In this document: piece after piece, positions 1 to 10,193 of the stretch
How positions within the stretch are numbered: position 1 is the stretch's first letter
Layout: every line of letters starts with the position of its first letter
Assembly: GCF_000307105.1 (NCBI RefSeq)
Contig: NC_018645.1
Span: forward strand, 2,182,578-2,246,577
From: Desulfobacula toluolica Tol2
GTDB taxonomy: Bacteria > Desulfobacterota > Desulfobacteria > Desulfobacterales > Desulfobacteraceae
DNA length: 64,000 nucleotides
Direction of reading: 5' to 3'
Made by a program: the position numbers and the translations under genes
Notes under the pieces: generated by a model
Database searches by the model: none
Told to the model about the DNA's origin: nothing
Seen by the model: the letters and a program-made list of their open reading frames with translations, nothing else

Positions 1-670
1 CAATGGATTTGGTCTTGCCAATCAGCTTGGTTTTTTTTTGATAATAGATGTTGATCCATTCCAACAGGACTGCATTGCCGCGGGATTGAAGATCTTCCGG
101 CCAGTAGTCATCGAGGAGGTTGCGGACATGGAAATCGTTGGAGAGCTGGAAGGTGAGTACCGGGTCGTACAGTTCTCGATTTTTCACTTTAAGAATGTAC
201 TGCTGGGCCTTCATCTCTTTAGAATATTTATGGTAATCAGGTATGCGTCCGCCGAGTAAAATTCCTTTGAGGTTGAGATTTTCTGCCAGCTCCCTGCGAG
301 CGTCATACAGGCGACGGCCAAGACGCATTCCCTGGTATTCCGGGTTTACTGAGATATCTATACCATAAAGATAGTCTCCTTCCGGGTCGTGCGATTTAAA
401 GGTTCCGTCTCGAACAATCTGGTTATAGGAGTGTTGATCCCCGAACAGACTAAAATCGATAATCAAAGACAGGGCAATGGCAACTGGTTTTCCCTTATCC
501 TCAATACATATCTGGCCTTCTGGGAATAATTTAATTAATCGATTTACTTGTGCCTCAGTCCAGGGAGAGGCAATGTCTTTATAGACTTTATTAGAAAGAT
601 CATACAATACTGAGTAGTCATCCAATCTGAGATGTCTGGTTTTAAGTTTGTGCTTTATTTCATCAATCAT
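1..670 (-). CDS. GNAT-family acetyltransferase (N-terminal part; gene runs off the left edge)
   Basis: Reading leftward from the ATG at 670, an uninterrupted frame of 223 codons runs off the window edge. The start has a good AAAGGA ribosome site about 9 bases upstream. The N-terminal part has the look of a GNAT domain, with a conserved strand followed by NPEYQGMRLGRRLYDARRE, the acetyl-CoA pyrophosphate-binding region. The arrangement, including the later WINIYYQKK segment, resembles proteins in which a GNAT domain precedes a carbon-nitrogen hydrolase (nitrilase) domain, but the hydrolase part would lie outside the window, so the fusion is inferred. Substrate unknown. Confidence 0.75.
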   Translation of the reverse strand, partial: MIDEIKHKLKTRHLRLDDYSVLYDLSNKVYKDIASPWTEAQVNRLIKLFPEGQICIEDKGKPVAIALSLIIDFSLFGDQHSYNQIVRDGTFKSHDPEGDYLYGIDISVNPEYQGMRLGRRLYDARRELAENLNLKGILLGGRIPDYHKYSKEMKAQQYILKVKNRELYDPVLTFQLSNDFHVRNLLDDYWPEDLQSRGNAVLLEWINIYYQKKTKLIGKTKSI

Positions 671-1141
671 TTTTCAATTGTCCTTTACAATCTAAGAAAC
701 TAATTTTGAGAATACACTTTTACCTTTCTGTAACTTTTGCCTGAATTCAGCATGGCAGGCAATCATGACAATATCTTTATTGTTATGGATAACCTTGTTT
801 TGATTGGTGATAGTGGTGATTTTGCCTCTGTTATGGCCATGGCGAAATATCTGCATTATTCTTAATTATGTGATACAGAAATACGTCTATTGTCAATAAA
901 TACGATTAGTTAAGTTTAGGATGGAATTTACTTTTTGTCAACAAAAGTATCAAATTTAATGATTAGCTAAGGTGAGTTTTATGTGTTCATTAAATATTAG
1001 TGTGAACTGAATTTGATCAAAAAGTATTGATCCTCTGTCTTGTTGATGTTATTTTGTACAGAGCCATTTTTGAAGAGATTTGGTTTATGATATTTGATTG
1101 GGTCGAAATAAGCATTATGAGTATTAAGTTTGAGGTCTAAA
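671..1141. other. Sparse intergenic region
   Basis: This AT-rich stretch lies between the leftward GNAT gene and the small rightward ORF at 1142. It contains only a 37-codon open frame at 752-865 (+), with no clear ribosome site and no recognisable relatives, and a TTTGATCAAA palindrome near 1013 followed by a second TTGATC. It probably holds the divergent promoters, but no convincing -35/-10 pair was found. Confidence 0.5.
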
Positions 1142-1285
1142 ATGGAAAAAAAGGACGAAAAATACGCTCCGCCTCAGATGAGTCCCTATATTTTTACAAT
1201 TTTATTGATCGGGTTTGGTTTGTGGTGCTTTTGGGATGGTTGGCTGACAAACAACCCTGATATGGTTGAACATGAAACTTTATAA
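1142..1285 (+). CDS. Small single-pass membrane peptide (47 residues)
   Basis: The frame encodes a charged N-terminus rich in Lys/Glu, a PPQMSPYIF turn, one hydrophobic segment of about 18 residues with a Trp-rich end (GLWCFWDGW) and an acidic tail. The shape is that of short one-helix membrane proteins with a WCFWDGW-like motif; I do not know its function. Its last codons overlap the start of the next small ORF, which suggests translational coupling. Confidence rests on composition and the overlap, not on a recognised family. Confidence 0.55.
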   Translation: MEKKDEKYAPPQMSPYIFTILLIGFGLWCFWDGWLTNNPDMVEHETL

Positions 1286-1379
1286 TAAGGTGTTAAGTGT
1301 GATTCTGCTTCCATGGGGCGTTTATGATTTTTTTAAAATAAAAAAGAGACAAAAGATTAAGAAACAATCAGAAGATTAA
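1272..1379 (+). CDS. Small basic membrane-associated peptide (35 residues)
   Basis: This frame starts inside the end of the preceding small ORF (ATG at 1272, previous stop at 1283-1285). It encodes a short hydrophobic segment ending in LLPWGVYDFFK, followed by a strongly basic tail rich in Lys, Arg and Gln. The overlap, the hydrophobic-then-basic pattern and the pairing with another one-helix peptide suggest a coupled pair of small membrane proteins. No family was recognised. Confidence 0.4.
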   Translation: MKLYNKVLSVILLPWGVYDFFKIKKRQKIKKQSED

Positions 1380-1546
1380 CACGTTATAACCACTATTAGT
1401 TGCAAAAAAATTAAATCTAATACTCTCTTCTAATGATCTGAAATTATTTAAAATTTGTCATGATAGAATATTTTTCTGTTGATAAATAGAAAAAATGCTG
1501 TTAGGTTTCAACCCTTAAAATTTAGCGTATAAGGAATTCGAAGTTA

Positions 1547-3154
1547 ATGAATTCAAATAATAATATAGATAAAAACCTTTTAAATCAAATTAATAAACGC
1601 AGAACTTTTGCGATCATAAGCCATCCTGATGCAGGCAAAACAACTTTGACTGAAAAGTTACTTTTATTTGGCGGTGCCATACAGCAAGCTGGCGCTGTAA
1701 AATCCAGAAAAGTTGCAAAAGCTGCCACCAGTGATTTTATGTCCATTGAACAGGAAAGAGGGATAAGTGTGTCTTCTTCTGTTATGAAGTTTACCTATCA
1801 AGGATATGAAATTAATCTTCTGGATACTCCAGGGCATAAAGATTTTTCTGAAGATACTTACAGAGTTTTGACTGCTGTTGACTGTGCAGTCATGATAATC
1901 GATAATGCAAAAGGGGTTGAACCACAGACTCAGAAATTGATGGAAGTCTGTCGAATGAGAAACACTCCCATCATTACCTTTATTAACAAACTGGATCGAG
2001 AAGGAATGGAACCGCTTGATATTTTTGAAGATATTGAGGATAAACTACAGATTGAGTGTGTTCCTTTGACCTGGCCTATTGGTATGGGCAAGCGGTTTAA
2101 AGGGGTTTATAACCTTGAAAAAAAAGAGCTGGGTATCTTTTCTTCCGGGTACACACCAAAGAATAATGATGGTGTTATCATTGATGATTTATCGGATTGT
2201 CGGCTTGATGAACTCATTTCCGAGAGTCAGGCTGAGCAGCTCAGAGAAAGTGTGGAATTAATTTGCGGAGCATCAGATCCTTTTGATATGGATTTGTATC
2301 TAAATGGTACTCAGACCCCTGTTTTTTTTGGTTCGGCCATTAATAACTTCGGGGTAAAAGAGATGCTGGATACTTTTGTGAAAATTGCACCTCAACCAGG
2401 AGTTAGATCTACGGCTACACGGGATGTGGAACCCCATGAAAATGCATTTTCCGGATTTACCTTTAAGATTCAGGCTAATATGGACCCGGAACACAGGGAT
2501 CGAATCGCTTTTTTCAGGATCTGTTCCGGAAAATTTACCAAAGGAATGAAAGTAAAACACCATAGAATTGGCAAAGAAATTAAAATTTCCAATGCCACAA
2601 TTTTCATGGCCCAGGAACGAAATAATATTGAGGAAGCTTATCCCGGAGATATTATTGGAATACATAATCATGGCACCATCAAAATTGGTGATACATTTAC
2701 AACCAAGGAACCCTTAAAGTTTTTAGGCATTCCCAATTTTGCTCCCGAGCATTTCAGACGGGTGATTTTAAAAGATCCAATGAAGGCAAAGGCACTTCAA
2801 AAAGGATTGACTCAGCTTTCCGAAGAGGGAACCATACAGGTTTTTAGACCGTTGCTTGGAAATATGCATATTATTGGTGCTGTTGGGGTGCTTCAGTTTG
2901 ATGTGACCATGGCGCGGCTTAAAGCGGAATATAATGTAAATGCCGGTTATGAAACAATTGATTTGTCCGTTGCAAGATGGGTAACCTGTGAAGATGAAAC
3001 AATATTAAAAGATTTTAAAAGAAAAAATGAATCCAGTCTTACAATGGATTCAGAAGATTGGCTGACCTTTTTGACAACTAGTGAGTATCAGTTGGGATTT
3101 GTCATGGAAGAGTGGCCTCAGATTCAATTTCATAAAACCCGTGAACATAATTAA
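1547..3154 (+). CDS. prfC: Peptide chain release factor 3
   Basis: This 535-residue translational GTPase recycles RF1/RF2 from the ribosome after termination. The G domain is visible as [14 protein letters not shown] (Walker A, about residue 26), [14 protein letters not shown] (G3) and NKLDREG (G4, about 146). The RF3-type switch region [10 protein letters not shown]...[16 protein letters not shown] follows the G1 motif. Domains II and III follow, with the [21 protein letters not shown] segment typical of RF3. The length matches the family (about 530). It stands 27 bases before serC and may share its transcript. Identification is secure. Confidence 0.97.
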   Translation: MNSNNNIDKNLLNQINKRRTFAIISHPDAGKTTLTEKLLLFGGAIQQAGAVKSRKVAKAATSDFMSIEQERGISVSSSVMKFTYQGYEINLLDTPGHKDFSEDTYRVLTAVDCAVMIIDNAKGVEPQTQKLMEVCRMRNTPIITFINKLDREGMEPLDIFEDIEDKLQIECVPLTWPIGMGKRFKGVYNLEKKELGIFSSGYTPKNNDGVIIDDLSDCRLDELISESQAEQLRESVELICGASDPFDMDLYLNGTQTPVFFGSAINNFGVKEMLDTFVKIAPQPGVRSTATRDVEPHENAFSGFTFKIQANMDPEHRDRIAFFRICSGKFTKGMKVKHHRIGKEIKISNATIFMAQERNNIEEAYPGDIIGIHNHGTIKIGDTFTTKEPLKFLGIPNFAPEHFRRVILKDPMKAKALQKGLTQLSEEGTIQVFRPLLGNMHIIGAVGVLQFDVTMARLKAEYNVNAGYETIDLSVARWVTCEDETILKDFKRKNESSLTMDSEDWLTFLTTSEYQLGFVMEEWPQIQFHKTREHN

Positions 3155-3181
3155 CGAACTTATTAAAACAAAAGGAAAACG

Positions 3182-4270
3182 ATGACAGACAAACGAATTT
3201 TTAATTTCAATGCCGGACCTGCTGCTTTGCCTTTACCTGTTCTGGAAGAAATAAGGTCTTCTTTTTTGAATTTTAATCAATCTGGTATGTCTATCACGGA
3301 AATCAGTCACAGGTCTTCTTATTTTGATGATGTTATCAATGATGCCGTTGATAGGACAAAAAGGCTTTTAAAACTTGATAACCGGTTTCATGTCCTTTTT
3401 TTACAAGGCGGAGCTTCTTTTCAATTTGCCATGATTCCTATGAATTTTTTATCTGAAAATGATACGGCAGATTATATCAATACCGGTACCTGGTCAACAA
3501 AAGCCATAAAAGAAGCTCAGATTCAAAAAAAGAAGTATTGTGTTGTGGCATCTTCGGAAGACAAGGATTTTTCATATATTCCAAACAATATCAAGTTTTC
3601 AGGCAATGCCAAGTATGTTCACATGACGTCAAACAATACCATTAAGGGAACACAGTTTCAGCAATTTCCGGATACAAACACAGTTCCCATTATCTGTGAT
3701 ATGTCTTCAGATATTTGTTCGCGTCCCCTTGATATGGATAAATTCGGATTGATCTATGCCGGGGCTCAAAAAAATCTTGGACCGTCAGGAACCTGCATGG
3801 TTATTATCAGAAAAGATATGCTGGATGCGGCCAATACTGATTTGCCAACCATGTTGAAATATTCTACCTATGCATATAAAAATTCCATGTATAACACACC
3901 TCCTTGTTTTGGAATATATACCATTAATCTTGTGTTGAAATGGATTGAGCAAGAAATGGGCGGACTTGAAAAAATGGAACAATATAATATTAAAAAGGCC
4001 GGTCTTTTGTATGATTTTATTGATACAAGTTCCATTTATAAAACAACTGTGGAAAAATCTTCGCGGTCTTTAATGAATGTAACCTTCCGGTTGCCAAGCA
4101 ATGAATTGGAAAAAAAATTTATAGCCCAAGCCACTGAAAAAGGCTTTGGAGGACTCAAAGGGCACAAATCGGTTGGCGGTTGCAGAGCATCCATTTACAA
4201 TGCAGCAACCATGGAGAGTATTACAGCGTTAATTGAATTTATGGAATCCTTTGAAAAGGAGAATACATAA
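3182..4270 (+). CDS. serC: Phosphoserine aminotransferase
   Basis: SerC converts 3-phosphohydroxypyruvate and glutamate to phosphoserine and 2-oxoglutarate in serine synthesis. The 362-residue protein begins with the family hallmark FNFNAGPAALP. It contains FLQGGASFQFAMIPMNF, and the pyridoxal-phosphate lysine lies in YAGAQKNLGPSG (about residue 198). GLKGHKSVGGCRASIYNA near the C-terminus is the phosphate-binding end of the family. The ATG has an AAAGGAAAAC ribosome site. Its stop overlaps the serA ATG (TAATG), so the two are translationally coupled. Confidence 0.97.
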   Translation: MTDKRIFNFNAGPAALPLPVLEEIRSSFLNFNQSGMSITEISHRSSYFDDVINDAVDRTKRLLKLDNRFHVLFLQGGASFQFAMIPMNFLSENDTADYINTGTWSTKAIKEAQIQKKKYCVVASSEDKDFSYIPNNIKFSGNAKYVHMTSNNTIKGTQFQQFPDTNTVPIICDMSSDICSRPLDMDKFGLIYAGAQKNLGPSGTCMVIIRKDMLDAANTDLPTMLKYSTYAYKNSMYNTPPCFGIYTINLVLKWIEQEMGGLEKMEQYNIKKAGLLYDFIDTSSIYKTTVEKSSRSLMNVTFRLPSNELEKKFIAQATEKGFGGLKGHKSVGGCRASIYNAATMESITALIEFMESFEKENT

Positions 4271-5850
4271 TGAAAGTTCTTGTCAGCGATAATATAGGGG
4301 AGGCAGGCGTTGAAATATTTCAACTGCAAGAAGGCATTGATGTTGATGTAAAGACAGATTTGACAAAGGATGAGTTAAAACAAATCATTGGCGAATATGA
4401 TGCGTTGGCAATCCGAAGTGAAACAAAAGTGACCAAAGAAATCCTTGATGCGGCAACCCGTCTTAAAGTGATTGCAAGAGCCGGGATTGGTCTTGATAAT
4501 GTGGATATTGACGAAGCCACTAAAAAGGGTGTGGCAGTGATGAACACCCCGGGTGGAAATACAGTGACTTCAGCAGAGCATGCCATTGCCATGATGATGG
4601 CAATGAGCCGGAATATTCCAAGGGGCACTCAGTCTATGAAAGCTGGAAAATGGGAAAAACATTTGCTTCAGGGAACGGAAATCTGCAACAAGATTTTTGG
4701 TGTGATAGGTTTTGGCAATATCGGCTCCAGAGTGGCAAGCCTTGCAAAAGGCTTGAGAATGAAAGTTATTGTCTTTGATCCCAATATTTCTTCGGAACAT
4801 ATTAAAAAGGCCGGGTTTGAATATGTTTCTTTGGAGCAATTGTATGAACGCTCTGATTATATCTCCATCCATGTTCCGAAAATTGATACCACCATTGATT
4901 TGCTGGATTTTGAGGCCTTTAACAAGATGAAAAAAGGCGTCATGATCATCAATTGTGCCAGCGGTGGAATTGTTAATGAGTCTGCCCTTTATGATGCTGT
5001 CTTGTCAGGTACGGTTGCCGGTGCTGCTTTGGATGTTTTTTCCACGGAACCTCCAGGGGATCATCCATTATTAAAGCTTGACCAGGTCATTGCAACTCCC
5101 CATATAGGAGCATTTACCAAAGAAGCCCAGACAAATGTGGCAGTGGCTGCAGCAAATCAGATTATTGCTTATTTGTTGCATGGTACTGTTATGAATGCAG
5201 TCAATGTTCCATCGGTTTCCGGTGAATTGTTAAAAGAGCTTAAACCCTTTTTGTATCTTGCAGGAAAAATGGGTAAGATGATGGCACAGATTACAAAAGG
5301 CGGCATAAGGCAACTGGACATTGAATATATCGGAAAATTTCCTGATCTGGACCTTAAACCCGTTACCATATCCGCCATCAATGCATTGCTTGCCCATTTT
5401 GTTCAAGATGAGGTTAATTCGGTTAACGCAATTACCTTTGCCAATGAAATGGGAATTAAAATTTCAGAATCTACGTCCAAGGAAGCCGGTAATTTTTTAA
5501 ATCTTATCAGGGTAACCGCAGTCACAGACGAAGAAACCAATCTTCTTGAGGGCACTATTTTCGGCAAGGATGATGCCAGGATTGTCAGAATTAATAAATT
5601 TCGCTTAGAGGTTATTCCAGAAGGGCATCTTGGATTAATTCATAATCTTGACAAGCCTGGCTCCATAGGTTCAATGGGCATCACCCTTGGAAAACATAAT
5701 ATCAATATTTGCCGTATGATGGTGGGCAGAGAAGAGGATGGGGACAGGAATATTATATTTTTGGAAACAGATACACCGGTTCCGCCTGAGGTTATAAAGG
5801 AAATCGAAGACCTGGAACTTGTTATCAGTATGAAAACCTTTGAATTGTAG
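4270..5850 (+). CDS. serA: D-3-phosphoglycerate dehydrogenase
   Basis: SerA catalyses the first step of serine synthesis, oxidising 3-phosphoglycerate with NAD. At 526 residues it is the long form, with catalytic, intervening (ASB) and C-terminal ACT regulatory domains. RAGIGLDNVDIDEAT, the Rossmann GFGNIGSRVA motif (about 150), the catalytic Glu in FSTEPPGDHPL and His in TPHIGAFTKEAQ are all present. The C-terminal 80 residues (NLDKPGSIGSMGITLGKHNI) form an ACT domain, so serine feedback is likely. The start overlaps the serC stop, and the next gene follows after 5 bases. Confidence 0.97.
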   Translation: MKVLVSDNIGEAGVEIFQLQEGIDVDVKTDLTKDELKQIIGEYDALAIRSETKVTKEILDAATRLKVIARAGIGLDNVDIDEATKKGVAVMNTPGGNTVTSAEHAIAMMMAMSRNIPRGTQSMKAGKWEKHLLQGTEICNKIFGVIGFGNIGSRVASLAKGLRMKVIVFDPNISSEHIKKAGFEYVSLEQLYERSDYISIHVPKIDTTIDLLDFEAFNKMKKGVMIINCASGGIVNESALYDAVLSGTVAGAALDVFSTEPPGDHPLLKLDQVIATPHIGAFTKEAQTNVAVAAANQIIAYLLHGTVMNAVNVPSVSGELLKELKPFLYLAGKMGKMMAQITKGGIRQLDIEYIGKFPDLDLKPVTISAINALLAHFVQDEVNSVNAITFANEMGIKISESTSKEAGNFLNLIRVTAVTDEETNLLEGTIFGKDDARIVRINKFRLEVIPEGHLGLIHNLDKPGSIGSMGITLGKHNINICRMMVGREEDGDRNIIFLETDTPVPPEVIKEIEDLELVISMKTFEL

Positions 5851-5855
5851 CAATT

Positions 5856-8800
5856 ATGGATTTAACAAGGAAAATACCCTATAATTACACTTCAGCCGAC
5901 GATGATCAGATAATTAAACATCTTTTCGGATTTGATCTGCTCCAAGTCATTAAAAAACTGGAGTTTCAAAAAGATACCGGCAGATCCTCCAGGCTTTTGC
6001 ACAGATTTATGGGTGATTTGTTTATTATCCAGAGGAATCCGTTTCTTTTTCAGGAACTTGTTGAGGACCCATTGCTCAAAAAACGCTTGTTTCATGAGTT
6101 TAAAAATGACCTTGACTTGATTGGAAATCGTGTTCAGCAAGAAGATGTTCTTGTGGTTCTGGAACAGTGCAGACTTGAACTGAAAAGACTTGCAAAAAAA
6201 ATCAAAACCATCCGTTCTTATCAGAATAAAATTTTAAAGCAGTTGTCGCCTATTATAGGTAAAGGCAATATTTATTTTGATCCGTTTAATATTCTTGCCC
6301 ATGCAACCGATGCGACTGACTGGCGTCTTTATATGCCGCTTGCAGTTCTGCGTCCTGATAAAGAATCCCAGGTGCCAAGCCTTGTAAAAAAAATTGAAAG
6401 CCTGGGACTTCATATTATACCAAGGGGAGGCGGCACCGGTTTGACCGGAGGAGCAACTCCGTTGACCCAAACCTGTGTTATGCTCAATACTGAAAAATTG
6501 AATAAAATTTCAGATATTGAGTATGAAAAAGATAAAAACAATATCCCGTATGCTGCTATTACTCTTGAGGCAGGTGTCATTACACAGGATGCTATGGCAG
6601 CGGCAAAAAAACACGGACTTATCTTTGCTACAGACCCGACCAGTTCATGGGCATGCACCATTGGCGGGAATCTTGCGGAAAATGCAGGTGGGAAAACTGC
6701 TGTATTGTATGGCACTGCAATTGATAATGTCCTCTCCTATAAAATTACCATGCCGGATGCGGTATCCTATACGGTCAAACGAAAAGATCATCCCTTGAGA
6801 AAAACACTTCCCGAAGATATTGTTGTGTTTGATATTTATCATGAAGACGGTCAGTTGAGCCATACGGTTACCATAAACGGAAATCAAATGCGTAAAAAAG
6901 GTCTTGGCAAAGATGTTACCAATAAGACCTTGAACGGGCTTTTTGGACTTCAAAAAGAGGGTTGTGACGGGATCATAACTTCTGCCAGATTTATTTTATA
7001 TCCTGAATTTAAATTTAAAAAGACATTCTGCATTGAGTTTTTCGGCAATGATATGAGCCAGGCAGGGCTTGTTATTGCTGATATATGTAAGGCATTTGCA
7101 AATCATGATCCGGCTTTGATGGCACTGGAACATTTTGATGAAGAGTATGTTAAAGCCATTAATTATAAAACCAAAACATCCGTGGGAACAAGGCTTATTG
7201 CGGTTCTTCTCGTAGATATGGTTTCCAATGATCAACTTCGGCTGCAAACTGGGGTTGATACCCTTGAAAAAATTCTTGAGCCATATGACAAAACCGGTTT
7301 GAGTATTGCCGAAAATGACAGGCAATCCAAAAGGTTCTGGCAGGACAGGAAACGTTTAGGAGCAATCGCCGCCCATACCAATGCATTTAAATTAAATGAA
7401 GATATTGTTTTGCCCATTGATTCATTGGCTGAGTTTGCAAAATTTGTGGATCAGTATAATATTGAAGAAAAAAAATTCAACCAGACCCAGATCATTCAAA
7501 ATATTGTTCATTATCTGGATACGGCAATTCCTTTATCAGATCCTGAATTATTGCAAAAAAGGGTAGGGCAGGCAAAGGATCTTGCCTATAAAACAAGAAA
7601 AAAACTGGATATTGCTTCCAGAGACGCTCTTGAAGCCTATATCCATTCTAAAAATTTTTACCGGGAAGTCATTGGCAATCTGCGAGGTTATACGCTTGTA
7701 ATTGATAATGTGAACAGGATCTATGAAGAAACCAAGTCACGGCTGATTGTCATTGCTACCCATATGCATGCGGGTGATGGAAATGTTCATGTTAATATTC
7801 CTGTTTTACCCAATGACCGCCAAATGATGGAAAGAGCCAATCAAACAGCTGACAAAATAATGGAAAAAACCATTAGCTTGAAAGGAGTTGTTTCAGGTGA
7901 ACATGGAATTGGCATTACAAAATTTAAACATCTTGACCAGGAAACAATAGACGAGTTTACCGATTATAGAAAGAAAATTGATCCTAACGGATTAATGAAC
8001 CCTAACAAGCTTTTTGAACCGGATATTATTGAAAAGGTGTTTACCCCTTCTTTGAATCTGCTGGAACTTGAAGCCAGGATTTTAAAACACGGGTCTTTGT
8101 CAGAACTTGCCATTAATATTGCCAATTGCGTACGGTGTGGAAGATGCAAACCCAAGTGTCCGGTATTTGTTCCGGCCAAAAATATGTTTTTTCATCCGAG
8201 AAATAAGAATCTATCCATTGGTGCATTGATAGAGGCATTGCTGTATATAACCCAGAGAACACAATCCACTGGTTTTAAAGTTTTAAAAAATATTGAACAG
8301 ATTGCCGATCATTGTACCATTTGCCACAAGTGTTTTACTGAATGTCCCGTTAATATTGATTCTGGAAATATTGCCATCAAAGAGCGTGAAATCCTTGATA
8401 ATATTGGATTCAAGCATACACCCATATCAACTAATATAACTTTGAAATATCTTTCAACTAAAAATAAAATTTTAAATCCTGTTTTGAGAACCGCCCTTCT
8501 GGGTATTGGTGCAAGGGTTCAAAGGACAGCAGCAACTGTTTTATCGCCGTTGAAGAATGTTAAGGGGTTGAAGCAGACAAGAAATTTTCAGTTGCTTCGG
8601 ACACCTGTGGCAAAACCGGAAGGTAAAGCCTTAAGCAGGCTGTTACCCAATACCAATAAAAACCAGGCCATTATTCTTGAACCAGAAGGTGAAGCTCACA
8701 CAACTGTTTTTTATTTTCCCGGATGCGGAAGTGAACGGATATTTTCAAAAATATCAATGGCTTCTATTTTTTTATTGCTGGAAAATCATAACAGGGTTAT

Positions 8801-9449
8801 TTTACCTCCTTCATACATGTGTTGCGGCTATCCTTTTTTGGTCAATGCCAAACGGGATGACTATGAAAGGATTACCCTTGAAAATATTATTATTTTAAGC
8901 CAGATAAGAGATATGTTCAGGGAGTTTACCTTTGATGCCTGTATTATCAGCTGCGGAACATGTATGGAATCGCTCAAGGAAATTGATGTTTCCAGTATAT
9001 TTGACTGTTCCATTCAAGATATTTCAGAATATATACTCAAAAGTGATGATACATTTGAATTACATAAAAATTATTTATATCATGCACCCTGTCACGATTC
9101 TTTAAACGACACTGCACTGGATTTGTTGAAATCTTGCTGCACGGACAATGTTATTCAAAAAATTCCATATTGCTGCTCTGAAGCCGGGACCCTTGCGCTT
9201 TCAAGGCCGGATATCAGCAATGGCATGCTGGATCGAAAAAAAGATGCCATTAAAAAAGGAATGAAGGAAAATTCATTTCATACGATACTCACCAATTGCC
9301 CTTCCTGTCTGCAGGGACTTGGCAGGCATAATGATTTGAAATTAAAACCAATCCATCTGGCAGTGGAACTTGCGTCTCTTAAAGGCGGAAAAAACTGGAA
9401 AAAAAAGTTAAAACGCCTTTTGCGTAGAAATGAGGTGGTAACATTTTGA
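5856..9449 (+). CDS. DUF3683-type FAD/Fe-S dehydrogenase, probable D-2-hydroxyacid (2-hydroxyglutarate) dehydrogenase
   Basis: This 1197-residue protein combines an N-terminal DUF3683-like segment (RKIPYNYTSADDDQI...GDLFIIQRNPFLF), a PCMH-type FAD domain (PRGGGTGLTGGATPL at about 188), the FAD-oxidase C-terminal domain (HMHAGDGNVHVNIPV and SGEHGIG), two [4Fe-4S] motifs (CVRCGRCKPKCP about 757, CTICHKCFTECP about 820) and a CCG-type C-terminal region with PGCGSE, MCCGYPF, APCHDS and NCPSCLQG. The plan is that of YdiJ/D-2-hydroxyglutarate dehydrogenases, extended at the N-terminus. SerA-type enzymes can reduce 2-oxoglutarate to 2-hydroxyglutarate, and the 5-base spacing after serA supports a role in recycling it. 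Electron acceptor and substrate are inferred. Confidence 0.85.
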   Translation: MDLTRKIPYNYTSADDDQIIKHLFGFDLLQVIKKLEFQKDTGRSSRLLHRFMGDLFIIQRNPFLFQELVEDPLLKKRLFHEFKNDLDLIGNRVQQEDVLVVLEQCRLELKRLAKKIKTIRSYQNKILKQLSPIIGKGNIYFDPFNILAHATDATDWRLYMPLAVLRPDKESQVPSLVKKIESLGLHIIPRGGGTGLTGGATPLTQTCVMLNTEKLNKISDIEYEKDKNNIPYAAITLEAGVITQDAMAAAKKHGLIFATDPTSSWACTIGGNLAENAGGKTAVLYGTAIDNVLSYKITMPDAVSYTVKRKDHPLRKTLPEDIVVFDIYHEDGQLSHTVTINGNQMRKKGLGKDVTNKTLNGLFGLQKEGCDGIITSARFILYPEFKFKKTFCIEFFGNDMSQAGLVIADICKAFANHDPALMALEHFDEEYVKAINYKTKTSVGTRLIAVLLVDMVSNDQLRLQTGVDTLEKILEPYDKTGLSIAENDRQSKRFWQDRKRLGAIAAHTNAFKLNEDIVLPIDSLAEFAKFVDQYNIEEKKFNQTQIIQNIVHYLDTAIPLSDPELLQKRVGQAKDLAYKTRKKLDIASRDALEAYIHSKNFYREVIGNLRGYTLVIDNVNRIYEETKSRLIVIATHMHAGDGNVHVNIPVLPNDRQMMERANQTADKIMEKTISLKGVVSGEHGIGITKFKHLDQETIDEFTDYRKKIDPNGLMNPNKLFEPDIIEKVFTPSLNLLELEARILKHGSLSELAINIANCVRCGRCKPKCPVFVPAKNMFFHPRNKNLSIGALIEALLYITQRTQSTGFKVLKNIEQIADHCTICHKCFTECPVNIDSGNIAIKEREILDNIGFKHTPISTNITLKYLSTKNKILNPVLRTALLGIGARVQRTAATVLSPLKNVKGLKQTRNFQLLRTPVAKPEGKALSRLLPNTNKNQAIILEPEGEAHTTVFYFPGCGSERIFSKISMASIFLLLENHNRVILPPSYMCCGYPFLVNAKRDDYERITLENIIILSQIRDMFREFTFDACIISCGTCMESLKEIDVSSIFDCSIQDISEYILKSDDTFELHKNYLYHAPCHDSLNDTALDLLKSCCTDNVIQKIPYCCSEAGTLALSRPDISNGMLDRKKDAIKKGMKENSFHTILTNCPSCLQGLGRHNDLKLKPIHLAVELASLKGGKNWKKKLKRLLRRNEVVTF

Positions 9450-9450
9450 T

Positions 9451-10161
9451 ATGAATCTTGTTCTGTTGGGAAATGAGGATTTTATTGACAAGAATTATGT
9501 CGTTATTCAAGGAAGACGTTTTAAGCATCTCATATCGGTAAACAAGGTTGCAAAAAATGATCGGCTGGCGTGCGGACTTTTAAATGATAAAATAGGTACT
9601 GGCCTGATAACAAAAATCTCCCGTGATTTTCTTGAGATGAAAATTCATCTTGATACTGACCCCCCAAAACCATTGCCGTTAACCCTTTTGTTAGCCCTTC
9701 CAAGGCCAAAAATGCTCAAACGGATCATCGAAAGCGTTACCAGTATGGGGGTCAAACAAATTTATCTGATCAATTCGTGGAGAGTGGAAAAAAGTTTCTG
9801 GCAAAGTCCATGGCTGAATGAAGATCATCTTAGAAAGCAGATGGTTCTGGGTCTGGAACAAAGCCGGGATACGGTATTGCCTCAAATTCATCAAAAACGA
9901 TTTTTTACCCGGTTTGTAAATGAGGAACTGCCTTTGATTTCAAAAAACACCTTGTGTATGACGGCTCACCCTAAAACACCAACTCTCTGTCCGTCCGGTG
10001 TGAACAAGGCGATAACCCTTGCTGTTGGACCGGAAGGGGGATTTATCGATATTGAAGTGCAAACTCTGGAAAAACAAGGTTTTTTTTCCTGTCATATCGG
10101 ACAAAGAATTTTAAAGGTTGAAACAGCGGTTACATATTTGATTTCTCGGCTGTATTCTTAA
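9451..10161 (+). CDS. rsmE: 16S rRNA (uracil-1498-N3)-methyltransferase
   Basis: RsmE methylates N3 of U1498 in 16S rRNA using S-adenosylmethionine. The 236-residue length is normal for this SPOUT family. An N-terminal PUA-like part is followed by LLALPRPKMLKRIIESVTSMG and the knotted cofactor site AITLAVGPEGGF (about 190) with GQRILKVETAV near the end, all family hallmarks. The ATG follows the previous stop by one base, with GAGGTGG upstream as ribosome site, so it is the last large gene of the serC operon. Confidence 0.95.
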   Translation: MNLVLLGNEDFIDKNYVVIQGRRFKHLISVNKVAKNDRLACGLLNDKIGTGLITKISRDFLEMKIHLDTDPPKPLPLTLLLALPRPKMLKRIIESVTSMGVKQIYLINSWRVEKSFWQSPWLNEDHLRKQMVLGLEQSRDTVLPQIHQKRFFTRFVNEELPLISKNTLCMTAHPKTPTLCPSGVNKAITLAVGPEGGFIDIEVQTLEKQGFFSCHIGQRILKVETAVTYLISRLYS

Positions 10162-10193
10162 AAAACAAGAACTCTATTTCAAGGAACTTTTAT

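Noticed and set aside
752-865. 37-codon frame in the first intergenic region
   Set aside because: No ribosome site and no recognisable family; length is within chance for this composition.
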